Source: Micrococcales bacterium 72-143
GTDB taxonomy: Bacteria; Actinomycetota; Actinomycetes; Actinomycetales; Microbacteriaceae
Length of the DNA stretch: 64,000 nucleotides
Assembly: GCA_001898835.1 (NCBI GenBank)
Contig: MKVM01000003.1
Location: forward strand, 372,001-436,000
Direction: 5' to 3'
Each line of letters starts with the position of its first letter. Within the stretch, counting starts at the first letter, position 1. Below the pieces are notes generated by a model. It worked only from the letters and a program-made list of their open reading frames with translations. It searched no databases and was not told the DNA's origin. The position numbers and the translations under genes were made by a program. Below are positions 24,595-34,257 of the stretch, piece after piece.

Positions 24595-27101
24595 CCGGCG
24601 GTTCCTCCTCCCCGTCCCGTCCCATCCTGCGCCGCCGCGGGCAACGAGACGACCATCGTGAGTCCGCCACCCGGCGTGTCCTCGGGGACGAGGGTGCCGC
24701 CCATGCCCTCGGCGAAACCCCGGGAGAGGGCGAGGCCGAGGCCGAGGCCCGCCGTGTTGTCGGTGTCGCCGTGGCGCTGGAACGGCACGAACACGTCGTC
24801 ACGCCGGTCGGGCGGGATTCCCGGTCCGTGGTCGATGACGCGCAGCTCGACCCGGTCGCCGAACGTGCTCGTCGCGACCCTCACCCGGCCGCCGGCGGGC
24901 GAGTGGCGCACGGCGTTGGCGAGCAGGTTCACGACGACGCGCTGCAGGAGCACGGGATCGGCGAGCGCGGGCGGCACCTCGGCGAGGTCGAGCTCGACAC
25001 CGCCGGGGCCGAGGCCGAGCTCATCGAGCGCGGGGAGCACCACATCCGCGGGGTCGACGGGGCTGAGCGCCACCCCGAGCACCCCGGCCTGCAGCCGGCT
25101 CACGTCGAGCAGATCGGTGATGAGCGTCGCCAGCGTGCCGAGACTCTCGTCGGCGGTCGCCAGCAGCTCCTCCCGATCCGCCGTGCTGAGCGCACCGCGC
25201 GCGGCGCGCAGCCCGCTCACCGCGGCGATCGCGGCGGCCAGCGGTCGGCGGAGGTCGTGGCTGAGTGCCGAGAGCAAGGCACCCCGCACCTTGTCGGACG
25301 CCGCGAGCGGCTCGATCCCCTCCGCCACCTGCGCGAGGTCGCTGTGTGCGAGGCTCGCCTCCAGCTGCGCGACGAGCACCGCGAGCAGGCGGCGTTCGGA
25401 CGCCGCAAGGTGGCGTCCGTGCAGCTCGAGCGTTCCGCGCGTGCCGACCGGCACGCTCGTGAACCGTCCGTCGGGCACCGGCTCGCCGGAGCCCGCCCGC
25501 GTCTCCTCGCCGATGAGGAGGCGCACGCCGGTGAGGCCGAACGCCTCCCGCGTGCGCTCGACGAGCGCCTGCACGGCGCCCTGTCCGCGCAGCACGCTGC
25601 CGGCGACCGTCTGGATGAGCTCCGATTCGGCTGCGGCGCGGCGCGCGGCCCGCGCGGTGCGGGCGGCACGGTCGACGACGTAGCTCACGAGCGCGGCGAT
25701 GACGACGTAGAGCGCGAGCGCGAGCAGGTGGATCGGCTCGGAGACGGTCACCGTGTAGAACGGCTGCACGAAGAAGAAGTCGAGCGTGACGCCCGACATG
25801 ACCGCGGCGAAGAGCGCGGGCCAGAGCCCACCGACGAGGGCGACGATCACCACGAGGAGCTGGTAGCTGAGCACGTCGCTCGTGAGCGTTTCGTCCGCGC
25901 GGAAGGCGACGAGCAACCAGGTCAGCAGCGGGCCGCCGAGCAGGGCGAGCGCGAATCCGGCGGCCCGGCGGCGCCAGGTGAGCGCCCCGCCGAGCCGCGG
26001 GAGCGTGATCCGCCCGCCCGCTGCGGCGTGGTTGACGATGTGCACGTCGATGTTGCCTGCGAGCCGGATGACCGTCGCCCCGATGCCCGGACCGGTGAGC
26101 GCGGCCTGCAGGCGGGAGCGTCGGCTCAGGCCGATCACGAGCTGGGTGGCGTTGACGGCCTTCGCGAAGTCGACGAGCGCAACCGGCACGTCCTCGCCGA
26201 CGACCTGGTGGTAGCTGCCGCCGAGCTGCTCGACGAGGGTGCGCTGCTGCGCGAGCGCTCCGGGACTCGCTTCGCGCAGTCCATCCTGGGCGGTCACGTG
26301 CACGGCGAGCAGCTCCCCGCCCGCGGAACGGGCCGCGATGCGGGCGCCGCGGCGCAGCAGCGTCTCACCCTCGGGGCCTCCCGTGAGGCTCACGACGACC
26401 CGCTCGCGGGCCTCCCATTTCGAGTCGATGCCGTGCTCGGCGCGGTAGTCCTTGAGCGCCTGGTCGACCTCGTCGGCGAGCCACAGCAGCGCGAGCTCGC
26501 GCAGGGCCGTGAGGTTGCCGAGCCGGAAATAGTTGGAGAGCGCGGCGTCGATCCGCTCGGCGGGGTAGACGAGGCCGCCCGCGAGCCGGTCGCGGAGGGC
26601 CTGGGGCGCGAGGTCGACCACCTCGACCTGGTCGGCCGCGCGCAGCACCTCGTCCGGGATCGTCTCGCGCTGCGGCACGCCGGTGATCTGCTCGACGACG
26701 TCGTTGAGCGACGCGATGTGCTGGATGTTGACGGTCGAGATCACGTCGATCCCGGCCGCCAGCAGCTCGTGGACGTCCTGCCAGCGCTTCTCGTGACGCG
26801 AGCCGGGGGCATTGGTGTGGGCGAGCTCGTCGACGAGCGCGACGTCCGGATGCCGGGCCAGCACGGCGTCCAGGTCGAGCTCCGTGAGCTCGACGCCCCG
26901 GTGCGCCACGACGCGACGCGGGATCTCCTCGAGACCCGCCGTCATCGCCGCGGTCGCCGCGCGACCGTGCGTCTCGACGATCGCCACGACGACATCCGTG
27001 CCGGACGCCGCGAGCCGGCGCCCCTCCTCGAGCATCGCGTAGGTCTTGCCGACGCCGGGGGCGGCACCGAGCAGAACGCGGAGCCGCCCCCGACCGGTCA
27101 T
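24591..27101 (-). CDS. kdpD: KdpD osmosensitive K+ channel sensor histidine kinase
   Basis: 836 residues. The N-terminal KdpD domain has Walker A GAAPGVGKT (about 12-20) and the family motif LVDELAHTNAPGSRH. A USP-like domain (about 230-350) is followed by four closely spaced membrane segments (about 390-480) and a GAF-like region. The histidine kinase core has LSALSHDLRRPLAA (phospho-His about 613), an N box NAVRHSPAGG and a DHGPG G box. It senses low K+ and phosphorylates KdpE. It follows kdpC with a two-base gap. All catalytic motifs look intact. Confidence 0.95.
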   Translation of the reverse strand: MTGRGRLRVLLGAAPGVGKTYAMLEEGRRLAASGTDVVVAIVETHGRAATAAMTAGLEEIPRRVVAHRGVELTELDLDAVLARHPDVALVDELAHTNAPGSRHEKRWQDVHELLAAGIDVISTVNIQHIASLNDVVEQITGVPQRETIPDEVLRAADQVEVVDLAPQALRDRLAGGLVYPAERIDAALSNYFRLGNLTALRELALLWLADEVDQALKDYRAEHGIDSKWEARERVVVSLTGGPEGETLLRRGARIAARSAGGELLAVHVTAQDGLREASPGALAQQRTLVEQLGGSYHQVVGEDVPVALVDFAKAVNATQLVIGLSRRSRLQAALTGPGIGATVIRLAGNIDVHIVNHAAAGGRITLPRLGGALTWRRRAAGFALALLGGPLLTWLLVAFRADETLTSDVLSYQLLVVIVALVGGLWPALFAAVMSGVTLDFFFVQPFYTVTVSEPIHLLALALYVVIAALVSYVVDRAARTARAARRAAAESELIQTVAGSVLRGQGAVQALVERTREAFGLTGVRLLIGEETRAGSGEPVPDGRFTSVPVGTRGTLELHGRHLAASERRLLAVLVAQLEASLAHSDLAQVAEGIEPLAASDKVRGALLSALSHDLRRPLAAAIAAVSGLRAARGALSTADREELLATADESLGTLATLITDLLDVSRLQAGVLGVALSPVDPADVVLPALDELGLGPGGVELDLAEVPPALADPVLLQRVVVNLLANAVRHSPAGGRVRVATSTFGDRVELRVIDHGPGIPPDRRDDVFVPFQRHGDTDNTAGLGLGLALSRGFAEGMGGTLVPEDTPGGGLTMVVSLPAAAQDGTGRGGGTAG

Positions 27102-27103
27102 GC

Positions 27104-27718
27104 TCAGCCCTTCCGCTCGTCCAGAGCCTGGTTGAGTTGTAGCACGTTCACGACGGGCTCACCGAGGTACCCGAGGTCGCGTCCCGTCGTGTGCTCCGCC
27201 ACGAGGCGGGCCACCTCCTCCGCGCTCATCCCCCGCGCCCGGGCGACGCGCGTCACCTGGATGGCCGCGTAGTCGGGGCTGATGTGGGGGTCGAGGCCGG
27301 ACCCGGACGCGGTGAGCGCGTCGGCCGGCACCTCGTCCTCCGGCACGCCGTTGAACTCGGCCAGCTGCGCGCGGCGCTCCTCGATCGCCGCGATCAGTTC
27401 GGGGTTCTCGGGACCCCGGTTCGATCCGGATGACGCGCCCGCGTCGTACCCGTCGCCCGCCGCCGAGGGGCGCGGCTGGAAGTACCCGGCAAGCGGGTCG
27501 CCTTCCGCGTCGAGGTAGCTCTGCCCGATGAGGGAGGAGCCGACGACGCGGCCGTCGGCGTCGCGCACGAGCGAGCCGTTCGCCTGCGCCGGCAGGAGCA
27601 GCTGCCCGACGCCCGTGATCAGGAGCGTGTAGGCGACGCCCAGCACGAGCGTGGACAGGATCATGGCGCGCACCGCGACCCAGACGGTGCGGCCGGTGCT
27701 GCGGGTGGAGGTGTTCAT
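27104..27718 (-). CDS. kdpC: KdpC, subunit of the K+-importing ATPase
   Basis: 204 residues, one N-terminal membrane helix (about 17-40). The conserved KdpC motifs are present: SLIGQ, the GYFQPRPSA segment, SGSNRGPENP, DALTASGSGLDPHIS and VNVLQLNQALD. KdpC stabilises the KdpFABC complex and increases ATP affinity of KdpB. It is placed between kdpB (22-base gap) and kdpD (2-base gap). Confidence 0.96.
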   Translation of the reverse strand: MNTSTRSTGRTVWVAVRAMILSTLVLGVAYTLLITGVGQLLLPAQANGSLVRDADGRVVGSSLIGQSYLDAEGDPLAGYFQPRPSAAGDGYDAGASSGSNRGPENPELIAAIEERRAQLAEFNGVPEDEVPADALTASGSGLDPHISPDYAAIQVTRVARARGMSAEEVARLVAEHTTGRDLGYLGEPVVNVLQLNQALDERKG

Positions 27719-27740
27719 GGTCGGTTCTCCGAGGTCCGGA

Positions 27741-29891
27741 TCAGAATCCGGGGATGAGGCGCACGACGAGGTCGATGAGCCAGATTCCGATGAAGGGGGT
27801 CAGGATGCCGCCGAGGCCGTAGACCAGGAGGTTGCGGCGCAGGATCGTCGAGGCGCCGGCCGCGCGGTACCGCACGCCGCGCAGCGCGAGCGGGATGAGC
27901 GCGACGATGACGATCGCGTTGAAGACGATGGCCGAGAGCACCGCGGAGGCGGGCGAATGCAGCCCCATGACGTTGAGCGCCGAGAGGCCCGGGTAGACCC
28001 CCATGAACATCGCCGGGATGATCGCGAAGTACTTCGCGATGTCGTTCGCGATGGAGAAGGTCGTGAGGGCGCCGCGGGTGATGAGCAGCTGCTTGCCGAT
28101 GCGCACGATGTCGATGAGCTTCGTCGGGTCGGAGTCGAGGTCGACCATGTTGCCGGCCTCCTTCGCCGCCGAGGTGCCGGTGTTCATGGCCACGCCGACA
28201 TCCGCCTGCGCGAGGGCGGGTGCGTCGTTGGTGCCGTCTCCCGTCATCGCGACGAGGTTGCCGCCCTCCTGCTCCGCGCGGATGTAGGCCAGCTTGTCCT
28301 CCGGCGTGGCCTCGGCGAGGAAGTCGTCGACGCCCGCCTCCCTCGCGATCGCGGCGGCGGTGAGGGGGTTGTCGCCCGTGATCATGACCGTGCGGATGCC
28401 CATGGCGCGCAGCTCGGCGAAGCGCTCGACGAGACCCTCCTTGACGATGTCCTTGAGGTGCACGACGCCGAGCACGGTGCCCGCGCCGGTCGCCGGCATC
28501 CGCGCGACGACGAGCGGGGTGCCGCCCGACTGCGAGATGTGCTCGGTGTGCTCCTCGAGCTCCGCGAGCACGCCGCTCGGGATGCGCGCGCCCTCCGACT
28601 GGAGCCATGCCGTGACCGCCGAGCCCGCGCCCTTCCGGATGCGCGTCCCGTCGGGAAGGTCGAGGCCCGACATGCGGGTCTGCGCCGTGAACGGCACGAC
28701 CTCGCCCTCGGCGTGCCCGGCGACATCGGTCGCCTCGGCCCGGGCGAGCTCGACGATCGAGCTGCCCTCCGGTGTCGGGTCGGCGAGCGAGGAGAGCGCC
28801 GCGGCGCGGATGAGCTCCTCCTCCGGCACGTCGCCGATGCGCACGAAGGCGCTCGCCCGGCGGTTGCCGTAGGTGATCGTCCCCGTCTTGTCGAGCAGCA
28901 GGGTCGTCACGTCGCCGGCGGCCTCGACCGCCCGGCCCGACATCGCGAGCACGTTGCGCTGCACGAGGCGGTCCATTCCCGCGATGCCGATGGCCGAGAG
29001 CAGCGCCCCGATCGTGGTCGGGATGAGGCAGACGAGCAGTGCGACCAGCACCGTGATGCTGGCCGGCCGGGCGGCGAACGAGGCGATCGGGTTGAGGGCC
29101 AGCACGACCACGACGAAGACGATCGAGAGGCTCGCCAGCAGGATGCCGAGGGCGATCTCGTTGGGCGTCTTCTGCCGGGAGGCGCCCTCGACGAGCGCGA
29201 TCATCCGGTCGACGAAGGTCTCGCCGGGCTTGGAGGTGATGCGCACGACGATGCGGTCCGACAGCACGCGGGTGCCGCCCGTGACCGCGGACCGGTCGCC
29301 GCCCGACTCGCGGACGACGGGTGCCGACTCGCCCGTGATGGCCGACTCGTCGACCGAGGCGATGCCCCACACGATGTCGCCGTCGCCGGGGATCAGCTCC
29401 CCCGCGGCGACCACCACGACGTCGCCGAGCGCGAGCTCGGCGGAGGAGACCTCGGCGGTCGCCGTGCGCTCGGCGCCGGCGTCCCCCGCCGCGTCGTAGT
29501 CGGCGACGCGGCGCGCCACGGTCGAGGTGCGGGTCGCGCGCAGGGTGTCGGCCTGGGCCTTGCCCCGGCCCTCGGCCACCGACTCCGCGAGGTTCGCGAA
29601 GAGCACGGTGAGCCAGAGCCACCCGGCGATGACGCCCGTGAACGACCACGGCACCGCCGTCCCGCCGGATTCCGCGGGGCCCCCGAGGAACGGCTCGGCG
29701 ATCGCGAGGGCCGTCGTGAGCGCGGCGCCGACCCAGACGAGGAACATCACCGGGTTGCGCCACTGCGCACGCGGGTCGAGCTTGCGGAACGCGCCCGGAA
29801 GCGCGGCCACGAGCTGGCTCCACGAGAACGCGCCCCTCGGCGCGCGGCTGCCGCCCTTCGCGGGAGCCGGGGTGGATGCGAGTGCGGTCAT
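27741..29891 (-). CDS. kdpB: KdpB, P-type ATPase subunit
   Basis: 716 residues. The P-type ATPase shows the actuator motif TGESAPV, the phosphorylation motif DKTGTITYG (about 343) and the hinge [16 protein letters not shown]. The membrane helices expected for KdpB are present, including the KdpB-specific [19 protein letters not shown] segment. It hydrolyses ATP to drive K+ taken up through KdpA. The ATG at 29891 begins MTALAST, five bases after the kdpA stop. The frame continues upstream through kdpA, but that translation is not a protein. Confidence 0.96.
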   Translation of the reverse strand: MTALASTPAPAKGGSRAPRGAFSWSQLVAALPGAFRKLDPRAQWRNPVMFLVWVGAALTTALAIAEPFLGGPAESGGTAVPWSFTGVIAGWLWLTVLFANLAESVAEGRGKAQADTLRATRTSTVARRVADYDAAGDAGAERTATAEVSSAELALGDVVVVAAGELIPGDGDIVWGIASVDESAITGESAPVVRESGGDRSAVTGGTRVLSDRIVVRITSKPGETFVDRMIALVEGASRQKTPNEIALGILLASLSIVFVVVVLALNPIASFAARPASITVLVALLVCLIPTTIGALLSAIGIAGMDRLVQRNVLAMSGRAVEAAGDVTTLLLDKTGTITYGNRRASAFVRIGDVPEEELIRAAALSSLADPTPEGSSIVELARAEATDVAGHAEGEVVPFTAQTRMSGLDLPDGTRIRKGAGSAVTAWLQSEGARIPSGVLAELEEHTEHISQSGGTPLVVARMPATGAGTVLGVVHLKDIVKEGLVERFAELRAMGIRTVMITGDNPLTAAAIAREAGVDDFLAEATPEDKLAYIRAEQEGGNLVAMTGDGTNDAPALAQADVGVAMNTGTSAAKEAGNMVDLDSDPTKLIDIVRIGKQLLITRGALTTFSIANDIAKYFAIIPAMFMGVYPGLSALNVMGLHSPASAVLSAIVFNAIVIVALIPLALRGVRYRAAGASTILRRNLLVYGLGGILTPFIGIWLIDLVVRLIPGF

Positions 29892-29896
29892 GGTGA

Positions 29897-31567
29897 TCAG
29901 AGCCCTTCCGCCAGGGGACCCAGCGCGAGAACGGGGAAGTAGGTGAGTGCTGTGACGATGACGACGACGCCCACGAGCAGCCCCACGAACAGCGGCCGAT
30001 GGGTCGGCAGCGTCCCTGAGGTCGCGGGCACCGTGTCCTGCGCCGCCAGCGAGCCGGCGAGCGCGAGCACGAAGACGATCGGCACGAAGCGGCCGAGCAG
30101 CATGGCGACGCCGAGCGCGGTGTTCAGCCAGGGGGTGTTCGCGGTGAGACCGGCGAAGGCGGAGCCGTTGTTGTTCGCCGCCGAGGTGAAGGCGTAGAGC
30201 ACCTCGCTCATGCCGTGCGCACCGGGGTTCCACACCGAGGTGCTCGCGACGTCCTCCCGCACCCCGGGCAGCGCGAAGCTGAGGGCGGTGCCGGCGAGCA
30301 CGAGGAACGGCGTCACGAGGATGTAGAGGCTCGCGAGCTTGATCTCGCGCGGCCCGATCTTCTTGCCGAGGTACTCGGGGGTGCGGCCCACGAGCAGCCC
30401 CGCGATGAACACCGCGATGACGGCGATCACGAGCATGCCGTAGAGACCGGACCCCACCCCGCCGGGGGCGAGCTCGCCGAGCATCATGTTGAGCATCGGC
30501 ATCATGCCGCCGAGCGCTGTGAACGAGTCGTGCATCGCGTTGACGGCGCCCGTCGAGGTGAGCGTCGACACCGAGCCGAAGAGCGTCGTCCCGGCGATGC
30601 CGAAGCGCGTCTCCTTGCCCTCCAGCGCACCGCCCGCGAGCTGCGGAGCGGTGCCGGCGCCGGCGAGCTCGAACGCGGTGAGCGCCGCGGTCGACGCGAG
30701 GAACAGCACGCCCATGGCGGCGAGGATCGCGTAGCCCTGACGAGCGTCGCCCACGATGCGTCCGAAGGCGCGCGGCAGGGAGAACGGGATCACGAGCATG
30801 AGCAGGACCTCGAAGAGGCTCGTCCAGCCGCTCGGGTTCTCGAACGGGTGCGCGGAGTTCGCGTTGAAGAACCCGCCGCCGTTGGTGCCGAGCAGCTTGA
30901 CGGCCTCCTGCGAGGCGACCGGGCCGCCCGGCAGCGACTGCGCGCCGCCGGCGAGCGTGGTCACGTCCTGGAAGCCGGCGAAGTTCTGGATGACGCCGCC
31001 GGCGAGCAGGACGAGCGCCGCCGCGACCGAGAACGGCAGCAGGACGCGGCCCAGCACGCGCACCAGGTCGACCCAGAAGTTGCCGATCGTGCCGGTGCGG
31101 CGGGTCGCGAAGCCGCGCACGAGCGCGACGGCGACGGCGATGCCGACCGCGGCCGAGACGAAGTTCTGCACAGCGAGACCTGCGAGCTGCACCGTGTAGC
31201 CGAGCGTCAGCTCGGGCGAGTACGACTGCCAGTTGGTATTGGTGACGAACGAGACCGCGGTGTTGAACGAGAGAGGCTCGCTCGGCGCGGGGAGGCCAAG
31301 CGAGTACGGCAGCCACTGCTGCCCGCGCTGCAGGAGATAGAGCAGCAGCACCCCGACGAGCGAGAAGGCGAGCACACCGCGCAGGTAGGCCTGCCAGGTC
31401 TGCTCGGTACGCGGGTCGACGCCGATGACGCGGTAGACGCCGCGCTCGGCGCGCCCGTGCCCGGGGGAGGTGAAGACCCATGCCAGGTAGTCGCCGAGCG
31501 GGCGGTGGAGCACCGCGAGCACGAGGGCGACGGTCGCCAGCGCGGCGCCGGCGAGAAGCCAATCCAT
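29897..31567 (-). CDS. kdpA: KdpA, K+-translocating subunit
   Basis: 556 residues, about ten membrane segments. KdpA hallmarks are seen in sequence: [34 protein letters not shown] (selectivity-filter region), [14 protein letters not shown] and [13 protein letters not shown]. These correspond to the four pore-loop repeats of the Trk/KcsA-related superfamily. Its ATG overlaps the stop of kdpF by one base, so the two are translationally coupled. Confidence 0.97.
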   Translation of the reverse strand: MDWLLAGAALATVALVLAVLHRPLGDYLAWVFTSPGHGRAERGVYRVIGVDPRTEQTWQAYLRGVLAFSLVGVLLLYLLQRGQQWLPYSLGLPAPSEPLSFNTAVSFVTNTNWQSYSPELTLGYTVQLAGLAVQNFVSAAVGIAVAVALVRGFATRRTGTIGNFWVDLVRVLGRVLLPFSVAAALVLLAGGVIQNFAGFQDVTTLAGGAQSLPGGPVASQEAVKLLGTNGGGFFNANSAHPFENPSGWTSLFEVLLMLVIPFSLPRAFGRIVGDARQGYAILAAMGVLFLASTAALTAFELAGAGTAPQLAGGALEGKETRFGIAGTTLFGSVSTLTSTGAVNAMHDSFTALGGMMPMLNMMLGELAPGGVGSGLYGMLVIAVIAVFIAGLLVGRTPEYLGKKIGPREIKLASLYILVTPFLVLAGTALSFALPGVREDVASTSVWNPGAHGMSEVLYAFTSAANNNGSAFAGLTANTPWLNTALGVAMLLGRFVPIVFVLALAGSLAAQDTVPATSGTLPTHRPLFVGLLVGVVVIVTALTYFPVLALGPLAEGL

Positions 31568-31656
31568 CAGAACCTCTCCGGCTTCACGAGGGCGACCACG
31601 AGATAGACGATGGCGGCGACGCCGAGCACCGCGGCGAGCAGCTCGAAGACGATCAC
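31567..31656 (-). CDS. kdpF: KdpF, small stabilising subunit
   Basis: 29 residues starting with GTG: one hydrophobic helix ending in the characteristic ALVKPERF. KdpF binds at the KdpA/KdpB interface and stabilises the complex. The start GTG overlaps the stop of a 27-residue ORF upstream (GTGA) and its stop overlaps the kdpA start. Confidence 0.92.
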   Translation of the reverse strand: MIVFELLAAVLGVAAIVYLVVALVKPERF

Positions 31657-31736
31657 AGCCGCTCCACCGCCCGCCCGATGAGTGCCACGAGGGCGAACAG
31701 GGCGATCACGCCCAGCACGTAGATGAGATCCAGCAC
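31653..31736 (-). CDS. 27-residue membrane peptide upstream of kdpF
   Basis: A GTG-started ORF with product [20 protein letters not shown] followed by GRAVERL: one hydrophobic helix of about 18 residues and a short charged tail. It overlaps kdpF by GTGA, which implies real translation and coupling. From memory, small hydrophobic ORFs with an (E)RL ending often precede kdpF in other bacteria, and this matches that pattern. It could be a leader peptide or an extra subunit of the pump. Confidence 0.65.
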   Translation of the reverse strand: MLDLIYVLGVIALFALVALIGRAVERL

Positions 31737-31980
31737 GCTGCGATGCAACACCCGCGCGCGGCACCGCGGATGCCGTCCTCACGGAATCCATACGGCGACG
31801 GGCCAGATGCTCACGCGACCCTCACGCCGGGACACCGGGGCGCGCGGGCGCGATCGTGCGCGGGAACGCGGCCGAGTCCACGTGGGGCTGCCCCACGGCT
31901 CGCGCTTCGAGGCCACCGGCCGCCTCATCGAGGGGCCGGCGAGCCGCGACCTCGCGAGCCGCGAGCGCGCCTGACCGGCG
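31737..31980. other. Upstream region of the kdp operon
   Basis: This gap should contain the KdpE-controlled promoter, but no clear -35/-10 pair or direct repeat was recognised. A plus-strand frame (31808-31975) encodes an Arg-rich 55-residue peptide that resembles nothing I know and is probably chance. Confidence 0.35.
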
Positions 31981-34110
31981 TCAGCCCTTCGCGGCCTTCT
32001 GCAGGGTCTTCTCGTCCACGGGCGCCTCGCCCGAGGCGCGGAGCTCCGCGTAGTAGGCGCGCGCCTCGTCCTGGCGCTGCTGCTCGCCGCCCGAGGCGAG
32101 CGGAGCGCGCACGAGCTCGGGGGTGAGGCCGAACGCGGCGACGAGCTCGAGCGCGTGCTCGCGGATGCGGGGCAGCAGCCGGTCGTCGATGTACGCCGTG
32201 ATCGCCTCCGCACGCTGCGCCGAGAGGCGCCCGTGCGTGAGGTACCAGGCGGCGTCCTTCTCGATGAGCCCCAGCCCGAACAGGTCGCGCAGCCAGGTGA
32301 GCACCTGCTTCGTGTCGCCCTCCGGCACCTTCGCGAGCGCCCGCGTGAAGGCCTCCCACTGCAGCAGCTCGCCGTGTGCGCGCGCCGTCCTGATGAGGTC
32401 GTTCTGGTGGCGGTTGAAGAGCGCCGCCGCGTCGACCGGCGAGAGCTTGGATGCGGGGCGCAGCTTCGCGGCGAGCTCCGCCACCGCGGTGTGCACGCGG
32501 TCGGTCAGCAGCTGACGCTGGGACGCCTCGTCGCGCACGAAGCCGACCGAGCGGGCGGTGGAGCCGAAGTCGGCGATCGCCTGCCCAAGCTGACGCAGGC
32601 CCGTGCGGTTGACCGCGGCATCCCCCACCTGACCCGCCACGTACTGCGCGAGCGCGCCGGCATCCGCCTTCGCGAACTTGCGGGCGTAGTCGGTGAGCAG
32701 CCGCTTCGCGACGAGCTGGAGCAGCACGTTGTTGTCGCCCTCGAAGGTGGCGTAGATGTCGAGGTCGGCGCGCAGCTGGGTGAGGCGGTTCTCGGCCATG
32801 AATCCGGCGCCGCCGCACGCCTCGCGTGCCTCCTGCAGGATCTCGAGCCCCGCCCAGGTGGACAGCGGCTTGAGGGCGGCGGCGATCGTCTCGAGGTCCT
32901 CGCGGGTGGCGGGGGTGTCCTCGACGCCCGAGAAGACCCGGTCGAAGATGTCGAGGAACTCCTCGTGCGCGAACGACATCGCGTACGTCTGCGCGAGTCG
33001 CGGCAGCAGGCGACGCTGGTGGCGCTGGTAGTCGAGCAGCACCTCCTCGTCGCTCGTGCCGGCCGTGAACTGGCGACGCTGGCTGCCGTAGGTGATGGCG
33101 ATGTGCAGCGCCAGCTTCGAGGCGAGCGTCGAGGAGCCGTCGAGCGAGACGCGGCCCTGCACGAGCGTGCCGAGCATCGTGAAGAAGCGGCGACCGGGGC
33201 TCGCGATCGGCGAGGTGTAGCTGCCGTCCGCGTCGACGGAGCCGTAGCGGTTCAGCAGGTTGGTGCGCGGCACGCGCACGTGGTCGAAGGCGAGCTTGCC
33301 GTTGTCGATGCCGTTGAGGCCGCCCTTGAGGCCGTCGTCCTCGCTCGAGACGCCCGGAAGCAGCTGCCCGTCGGCATCCCGGATGGGCACGTAGACGGCG
33401 TGCACGCCGTAGTTGACGCCCTTCACGATGAGCTGCGCGAACACCACCGCCGCGCGCCCGTGGAGCGCCGCGTTGCCGAGGAACTCCTTCCACGCCGCAC
33501 GGAACGGGGTGTTGATCACCCACTCGTCCGTCTCCTCGTCGAAGGTCGCCGTCGTCGCGACCGAGGCGACGTCCGAGCCGTGACCGATCTCCGTCATCGC
33601 GAAGGCGCCGGGGATCTTCAGGCTCATCGCATCCGGCAGGAAGCGCTCGTGGTGCTCCTCGGTGCCGAGGTGCAGGATGGCGGCCGCGAACAGCCCCCAC
33701 TGCACGCCCGACTTGATCTGCAGCGAGGGGTCGGCGAGCACGAGCTCCTCGAAGGCGGCGATGTTGCCGCCGTGATCGTCGCGCCCTCCGAAGCGGGCCG
33801 GGAAGGCGCGGTGCACGGCGTCCTCCTCCACGAGCCGGTGCAGCTGACCCAGCACGCGCTCGCGGTGCTCGGGGTAGCTGAGCCCGCCCTGGAACCAGAA
33901 CTCCGGCCGCGCGACGACCGCGCGGGAGGCCTTGCGGTCCTCGGCCCAGCGGCCGAGCAGGTACTCGGCGAGCCAGTCGACGTCGACGGTGAGCTCGGCG
34001 GATGCGGTGGCCGCGTCGCGGGGCGTGGACACGTCGTCGGGAAGCTCGGCCGCGGGGGCCTGCGCCTCGCGGGTCTTCTCGCTGGTCGGAACGGCGTCGG
34101 TGCGCGTCAT
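31981..34110 (-). CDS. Acyl-CoA oxidase / acyl-CoA dehydrogenase-like flavoprotein
   Basis: 709 residues, larger than ordinary acyl-CoA dehydrogenases (about 380) and in the range of peroxisomal-type acyl-CoA oxidases. Motifs seen: FAMTEIGHGSDVASVATTAT (flavin/substrate region), LGTLVQGRVSLDGS, QRRQFTA, QEAREACGGAGFMAENR and TFEGDNNVLLQLVAKRLL, all characteristic of the oxidase branch. It would oxidise acyl-CoA to trans-2-enoyl-CoA with FAD, passing electrons to O2 or an electron carrier. The start at 34110 has GGAGGAC just upstream; in-frame starts further up lack this. It is single-gene and same strand as, but separated by 147 bases from, the GH3 operon. Confidence 0.88.
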   Translation of the reverse strand: MTRTDAVPTSEKTREAQAPAAELPDDVSTPRDAATASAELTVDVDWLAEYLLGRWAEDRKASRAVVARPEFWFQGGLSYPEHRERVLGQLHRLVEEDAVHRAFPARFGGRDDHGGNIAAFEELVLADPSLQIKSGVQWGLFAAAILHLGTEEHHERFLPDAMSLKIPGAFAMTEIGHGSDVASVATTATFDEETDEWVINTPFRAAWKEFLGNAALHGRAAVVFAQLIVKGVNYGVHAVYVPIRDADGQLLPGVSSEDDGLKGGLNGIDNGKLAFDHVRVPRTNLLNRYGSVDADGSYTSPIASPGRRFFTMLGTLVQGRVSLDGSSTLASKLALHIAITYGSQRRQFTAGTSDEEVLLDYQRHQRRLLPRLAQTYAMSFAHEEFLDIFDRVFSGVEDTPATREDLETIAAALKPLSTWAGLEILQEAREACGGAGFMAENRLTQLRADLDIYATFEGDNNVLLQLVAKRLLTDYARKFAKADAGALAQYVAGQVGDAAVNRTGLRQLGQAIADFGSTARSVGFVRDEASQRQLLTDRVHTAVAELAAKLRPASKLSPVDAAALFNRHQNDLIRTARAHGELLQWEAFTRALAKVPEGDTKQVLTWLRDLFGLGLIEKDAAWYLTHGRLSAQRAEAITAYIDDRLLPRIREHALELVAAFGLTPELVRAPLASGGEQQRQDEARAYYAELRASGEAPVDEKTLQKAAKG

Positions 34111-34172
34111 GGCGTCCTCCATGAGGGAGATCGAGGGGATGACCTCACGGTAGGTCGGCTCGGGCCCGGCGT

Positions 34173-34229
34173 CGACAAGCTCGTGCGGGCGCACCAACCG
34201 CCTCGGGCCACCCTCGCCGAGCCTTGTCG
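34173..34229 (-). terminator. Possible weak terminator after the GH3 operon
   Basis: CGACAAGCTCG (34173-34183) and CGAGCCTTGTCG (34218-34229) are complementary with one bulge around a long loop, just downstream of the GH3 stop. No T-run follows. Confidence 0.3.
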
Positions 34230-34257
34230 GAACCTGCCAAACGGACCCGGTGACCGT

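Noticed and set aside
27741-31562. One 1273-codon frame covering kdpB and kdpA
   Set aside because: Only the part from 29891 reads as KdpB. The upstream part is the wrong frame of kdpA.
31808-31975. Small plus-strand ORF upstream of kdp (55 codons)
   Set aside because: Arg-rich, no Shine-Dalgarno and no family resemblance. It is more likely chance in GC-rich DNA.
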